This document shows positions 60,090-64,000 of a DNA stretch of 64,000 bases, one piece after another. The DNA comes from Pseudomonas sp. HMWF032. GTDB lineage: Bacteria; Pseudomonadota; Gammaproteobacteria; Pseudomonadales; Pseudomonadaceae. Position 1 is the stretch's first letter. Each line of letters begins with the position of its first letter. Location: NCBI RefSeq assembly GCF_003060885.1, contig NZ_QAIG01000013.1, positions 330,151 to 394,150 on the forward strand. The letters run 5' to 3'. Both the position numbers and the translations under genes were made by a program. The notes below the pieces were generated by a model. The model saw only the letters and a program-made list of their open reading frames with translations, was not told where the DNA came from and did no database searches.

Positions 60090-61808
60090 ATGTCTCTTTC
60101 ACTCGCAGCACTTGGCCTAAACTCGCAACATCCCGCCCCCAACCCTCGTCTGCGCGTACTCAGATTGCTGGCGCTGACCTGCCTCAGCAGTCTGTTGCTT
60201 ATGGCTGACGATTTCATCCAGCAATTGTTCACATCCGCCAACCAGGCTGAACTGGAATTGCGGTTTGTGGTGGTGGTCTGGTTGTTCAGTCTGTCTCTAT
60301 GGCTAGTGGCTATGCCCGGCCTGGTAACTGCTCTCTTGGTGGTGCTATGCACCATGCAACTTATCCAGCTCAGTCATATCTCGTTTTTCGGCGAGCCATT
60401 GACCGGCCCTGACATTGTCAGCCTGTTCAATGACTTCGCCGAAGTGCGGGAAACCGGCTGGCACAGCTTTGCCGATCACTGGCATGTTCTGCCAAGTGTG
60501 CTGCTGCCTTACGCTTTGCTGATTTTCCTGCACCGCTGGGTTCCGTCGCAGATTGATTTACCGCGCAGTCGCTGGGCCCTGCTGATTATCGTTCTAGTGC
60601 TGGGGGCCAAACCTTATCGTGCCACCTACCGGGATCTCAGTTCATTCATGCCCGGACCTACGCGCAGTGGTCTGCATAACAGTTTCAATGCATTCGCTTT
60701 TTATGCTGTACGTTTGGCATTTCGTCCCGTAGACGCGCTACCACAGGCACCCTTTCAGCCCTACCAAGTACAGCGTCAGCCAAGCACGGCGCAACATGTC
60801 TGGCTGGTAGTCGCAGACTCTCTGCGCACCGATCGCCTTGGTGTTCTGGGCTATCCTCGCAATACCACGCCAAACCTGAGTCGCATGGCTTCGGCTAACC
60901 AGCTGTTGGCCAAGCCGGGCATTGCTGCCGGTGTTTCCACTGCCGTTAGCCTGCCCAATCTGCTCAATCTGATTCGAGAGCCTGGGCAGACCGAACTATT
61001 GAGCACGCAACCGCACAACTTGTTTTCCCTTGCGCGCCAGGAGGGTTTTCGCACCCATTGGCTTTCAGCTCAGGAGTCGAAACTGCTCAGCCATCTGGGC
61101 AGTCGCCATTTGGATGTCTCGATTACCCGCGAGGACCACCCACTGCTTTTCCTCAAGCGACACGACCATGCCTTGATTGATATTTTGAAAGAACAACAGT
61201 GGGCGATGCGCAATTTCGTTGTTCTCAACCTGCGAACAGCTCACCTGCCTTACGAAGAAAACTACGCCAAACACAGTGAGCCATTGCCCCTGTGGCCAGC
61301 GGATTCTGAGCTCCCGCGCGAACAACGTCAGGCGAATGCTTATGACAACGCAGTGGGTTATCTGGACGATGTGTTAGCCGAAATAATTGAACAATTCGAT
61401 CAGCTTGAAGGCGAACGCTACTTGATAATTACCGGCGATCACGGCCAGTTACTGGGCGAAGACGGACGCTGGGGGCATAACGATTTACTGCCACAAGTGG
61501 TTGAAGTTCCCGTGCTGGTAGTGGCGCGTGATGCACCGGCGCAGCACCTGCAGGTGCTGAAAGAGGAAGACTGGATCAGTCACTACGAAGCTGGAGTTTG
61601 GCTTGCCCAACGGCTTGGTTGGCAAATCAGCAATCCGAATCAGACCCGCGGCGAACACTTCGTCCAGGGAAAACAGCTGTTTGGCGACAACATGATCAAA
61701 CGTGTCGTGGAAACGCCAGAAGGCCTGCAATATGACGCACCAAGACTGTTAAGTCGTTGGCTCAAGGATCTTGGGCCAACGGGCAGAGCACGCGCAGCAG
61801 GTGAATAA
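60090..61808 (+). CDS. Inner-membrane sulfatase-fold protein
   Basis: About 572 residues: four or five N-terminal membrane segments followed by a periplasmic sulfatase/alkaline-phosphatase-fold domain (VVADSLRTDRLGVLGYPRNTTPNLSR, the metal and nucleophile region with Thr or Ser; LIITGDHGQLLGEDGRWGHND later). Such proteins transfer phosphoethanolamine or phosphoglycerol groups, or hydrolyse sulfates. The substrate is unknown. Start uncertain: ATG at 60090 chosen for its position before the first membrane helix; earlier in-frame codons at 60021-60027 lack ribosome sites. Confidence 0.78.
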   Translation: MSLSLAALGLNSQHPAPNPRLRVLRLLALTCLSSLLLMADDFIQQLFTSANQAELELRFVVVVWLFSLSLWLVAMPGLVTALLVVLCTMQLIQLSHISFFGEPLTGPDIVSLFNDFAEVRETGWHSFADHWHVLPSVLLPYALLIFLHRWVPSQIDLPRSRWALLIIVLVLGAKPYRATYRDLSSFMPGPTRSGLHNSFNAFAFYAVRLAFRPVDALPQAPFQPYQVQRQPSTAQHVWLVVADSLRTDRLGVLGYPRNTTPNLSRMASANQLLAKPGIAAGVSTAVSLPNLLNLIREPGQTELLSTQPHNLFSLARQEGFRTHWLSAQESKLLSHLGSRHLDVSITREDHPLLFLKRHDHALIDILKEQQWAMRNFVVLNLRTAHLPYEENYAKHSEPLPLWPADSELPREQRQANAYDNAVGYLDDVLAEIIEQFDQLEGERYLIITGDHGQLLGEDGRWGHNDLLPQVVEVPVLVVARDAPAQHLQVLKEEDWISHYEAGVWLAQRLGWQISNPNQTRGEHFVQGKQLFGDNMIKRVVETPEGLQYDAPRLLSRWLKDLGPTGRARAAGE

Positions 61809-61915
61809 AAGGCCTTGCAGAGCCGCCAATAGTGCCCAATCTGTCCATTTGATGCAGGTTGTCGTTTGCTGCGTGCAAGCCGACACTGGGCGCTCCATTC
61901 ACGAGGAGCGCCGCC

Positions 61916-62320
61916 ATGCCCAGCATCAACCCCAGCCGTGAACAACTGGCCGCATTTACCGCCAAGGTGGCGGATGACACACCGCTGCTGATGCTCAATC
62001 TGCTGCGTTTTCAGGCCCAGGCCAGCTATGCCAGCGGCAGCAGCCATGCGCCGTGCAGCGGCCGCGAAGCCTATGCACGCTACAGTCAAACGGCGCTGCG
62101 CAAAGTCCGTGGCGTGGGCGGTGAGGTGCAGGTCATGGCCGCCGCGCAGGCTGCCCTGATTGCCCCGGCCGATGAACGGTGGGATGAGTTGCTGTTAGTG
62201 CGCTATCCCTCCAAGGCGGCCTTTCTCAGCATGCTGGCCGACCCCGAGTACCGCGCGGCGACCGAACACCGTACCGCCGCCCTGGCCGACTCACGCCTGA
62301 TCGCCACCACGCCACGTTAA
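61916..62320 (+). CDS. DUF1330-like protein
   Basis: A 134-residue dimeric alpha-beta barrel protein (MLNLLRFQ; ELLLVRYPSKAAFLSMLADPEYRAATEHRTAAL), typical of DUF1330. Function unknown. GAGGAG eight bases before the ATG at 61916 decides the start. Confidence 0.8.
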   Translation: MPSINPSREQLAAFTAKVADDTPLLMLNLLRFQAQASYASGSSHAPCSGREAYARYSQTALRKVRGVGGEVQVMAAAQAALIAPADERWDELLLVRYPSKAAFLSMLADPEYRAATEHRTAALADSRLIATTPR

Positions 62321-62340
62321 TGACGCGGTGGCCAGCCCGG

Positions 62341-63825
62341 CTAGTGCCCTGAGGCTTCCTTGATCAGCGGCACTTCCTTGCCCTCGGCATCGAACAGCTT
62401 GCCGCCCTTGAAGTAATCGCCATCGTTGAGTGCGGCAATGTCCTGATAACGCAGGGTGCGCTCGTGGCCAGCCACGAATACCGATTGCTGATCCGAGTTA
62501 CCAGCCTTGAAGTGGTTGAAGGCCAGGTTGAGCAGAATCGCCATGATCGCCGCCGAGCTGATGCCCGAATGGAAAATGGTTTCAAACCAGGCCGGGAAGT
62601 GGTGATAGAAGGTCGGCGCAGCAATCGGGATCATGCCGAAACCGATCGAAGTGGCGACGATGATCAGGTTCATGTTGTTGCGGTAATCGACCTTGGACAG
62701 GGTACGAATCCCGCTGGCCGCCACGGTGCCGAACAGCACCACACCCGCACCACCGAGCACCGCCGTGGGCACGGCGGCGACCAGACGGCCCATCACCGGC
62801 AGCAGGCCGAGGGTCACCAGAATCAAGCCGGCCGAGGCCACCACATAGCGACTTTTCACCCCGGTCACGGCCACCAGACCGACGTTCTGGGCAAAGGCAC
62901 TCTGAGTGAAGGAGCCGAAGATCGGCGCAAACACGCTGGAAATCATGTCCGCACGCAGGCCATTGCCCAGACGTTTGGAGTCGACCTTGGTTTCGATGAT
63001 GTCACCGACCGCGAGGATGTCCGCCGAGGTTTCCACCAGGGTGACGATGATCACGATCAGCATCGAAATGATGGCCGCGACCTGGAAGGTCGGCATGCCG
63101 AAGTGGAACGGGCTGGGCATCGCCACCAGCGGCCCCTCCGCAACCTTGGAGAAATCTGCCATGCCCAGGGTCACGGCCACCAGGGTGCCGATGACCATGG
63201 CCAGCAGAATCGACAGGCGCGAAATGCTCGAACTGCCGAGCTTACTCAACAGCAAGACGGTCGCCAGGGTGAGTGCGGCCAGGCCGATATTGGCCATGCT
63301 GCCAAAGTCTTCCGCCTGACTGTTACCGCCCATGGCCCAACGTGCCGCCACCGGCATCAGTGTCAGACCGATGGTGGTAATCACAATGCCATTGACCAGC
63401 GGCGGGAAGAACTTGGTGATGCGCGAGAACACCGGGGTGATCAATAAGCCAATCAGCGAGGCGGCGATTACTGCGCCGAACACGGCCGGCAGACCGCCTG
63501 CGCCGTCACTGCCGAGGATCGCAATCATGGTTGCTACACCGGCAAAGGACACACCCTGTACCAGTGGCAACTGCGAGCCGAAAAAGGGCAGACCAAGCGT
63601 TTGCAGCAATGTCGCCAGGCCGCCGGCAAACAGTGAGGCGGCGATGAGCAGGCCGATGTCCGCCGGTGACAAGCCGGCCGCCTGGCCAACGATCAAGGGC
63701 ACCGCAACGATGCCGCCATACATGGTCAGCACATGCTGCAAGCCATAGGCGAGGTTGGCACCGATACCAAGGTTTTCGTCTTCCGGGCGCTGCGCGGACG
63801 ACGGCGTAACAGGTGAAATCGTCAT
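62341..63825 (-). CDS. NCS2-family purine permease (xanthine/urate type)
   Basis: A 494-residue transporter with twelve to fourteen membrane segments. The NCS2 signature QNVGLVAVTGVKSR lies near residue 314, with LVQGVSFAG and GFGMIPIAAP consistent with nucleobase:cation symporters. The xanthine/uric acid/guanine group seems more likely than uracil, but specificity is inferred. Upstream carries three TGTA(G/T)ACA boxes. Confidence 0.85.
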   Translation of the reverse strand: MTISPVTPSSAQRPEDENLGIGANLAYGLQHVLTMYGGIVAVPLIVGQAAGLSPADIGLLIAASLFAGGLATLLQTLGLPFFGSQLPLVQGVSFAGVATMIAILGSDGAGGLPAVFGAVIAASLIGLLITPVFSRITKFFPPLVNGIVITTIGLTLMPVAARWAMGGNSQAEDFGSMANIGLAALTLATVLLLSKLGSSSISRLSILLAMVIGTLVAVTLGMADFSKVAEGPLVAMPSPFHFGMPTFQVAAIISMLIVIIVTLVETSADILAVGDIIETKVDSKRLGNGLRADMISSVFAPIFGSFTQSAFAQNVGLVAVTGVKSRYVVASAGLILVTLGLLPVMGRLVAAVPTAVLGGAGVVLFGTVAASGIRTLSKVDYRNNMNLIIVATSIGFGMIPIAAPTFYHHFPAWFETIFHSGISSAAIMAILLNLAFNHFKAGNSDQQSVFVAGHERTLRYQDIAALNDGDYFKGGKLFDAEGKEVPLIKEASGH

Positions 63826-63859
63826 GCTGAGTTACTCGCTGTTGTTATTGTCCAGCTAA

Positions 63860-63968
63860 TGTAGACAAACACAAAACCTCTTGGCTACATCTTTGTATAC
63901 ATTTATAAACAAAAGAGCATCCACAGAACGATTTTCGAATGCGCAGTCTATAAATGATCGTGTAGACA
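63860..63968. promoter_or_regulatory. Three TGTA(G/T)ACA operator-like boxes
   Basis: TGTAGACA at 63860-63867, the perfect palindrome TGTATACA at 63894-63901, and TGTAGACA at 63961-63968. The GTnnAC core matches operators of FadR-type GntR regulators, which often control purine-catabolism genes. Spacing to the permease start fits transcription control. Confidence 0.5.
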
Positions 63969-63973
63969 TAAAA

Positions 63974-64000
63974 CCGCCGATACAGACGCTGTATCGGCGG
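63974..64000 (-). terminator. Terminator hairpin, minus strand
   Basis: Perfect 12-base stem CCGCCGATACAG / CTGTATCGGCGG with an ACG loop. Read on the minus strand it is followed by TTTTATG, so it probably ends a minus-strand gene lying beyond the window. On the plus strand the following bases are not available. Confidence 0.6.

Overview
The window looks like chromosomal DNA of a Pseudomonas sensu lato: high G+C, an algB-kinB two-component pair next to an Ivy-type lysozyme inhibitor, prlC-yheV, a recC-recB-recD cluster and several families of short palindromic repeats. No rRNA, tRNA, complete insertion sequence or CRISPR array was seen.

Layout. 40-5264: housekeeping genes (lipoprotein peptidase, DUF1161, HAD phosphatase, gamma-carbonic-anhydrase-like protein, oligopeptidase A, YheV). 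5401-14179: a tightly coupled five-gene operon that looks like a DNA-modification defence system (ribbon-helix-helix regulator, SNF2 helicase, AlbA_2/GHKL protein, beta-class adenine methyltransferase with an A+T-rich specificity region, and a Res-like helicase-nuclease). 14274-23147: recD, recB, recC on the minus strand, with a repeat-like insertion inside recB. 23279-30672: a small unknown gene, a run of hairpins ending in a terminator, a globin-coupled GGDEF-EAL protein coupled to an Aer-like chemoreceptor, then a zinc phospholipase C-like / parvulin / proline-rich protein operon. 30673-33056: A+T-rich, apparently acquired DNA with two methyltransferases.

33124-38570 is the most interesting part: a lasso-peptide gene cluster whose 57-residue precursor (33947-34120) is easy to miss. 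Precursor and cyclase lie on the plus strand. The RRE protein, leader peptidase, an HPr-kinase-like peptide kinase and a sulfotransferase form an overlapping operon on the minus strand that converges on the cyclase. The predicted core SIFATSGNDGTFGFSNVS would give a Ser1-Asp9 ring and ends in Ser, as expected for lasso kinases of the paeninodin type. A sulfotransferase in the same operon suggests a second, nearly isobaric modification.

38952-50313: surface-polysaccharide genes (GDP-mannose supply on plus; Wzz-like, epimerase, Wzx-like, AsnB-like, methyltransferase, Wzy/WaaL-like and WecG-like genes on minus, mostly overlapping). No sugar-phosphate priming transferase is present. 50456-54336: accessory metabolic and membrane genes. 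54536-56610: an envelope-stress block (Ivy, DUF1328, DUF2383, BON) headed by what reads as a complete sigma-54 promoter / IHF site / paired upstream activator site, shared with the divergent algB-kinB operon (56863-59987). The window ends with a sulfatase-fold membrane protein, a DUF1330-like protein and an NCS2 purine permease whose upstream region carries three TGTA(G/T)ACA boxes.
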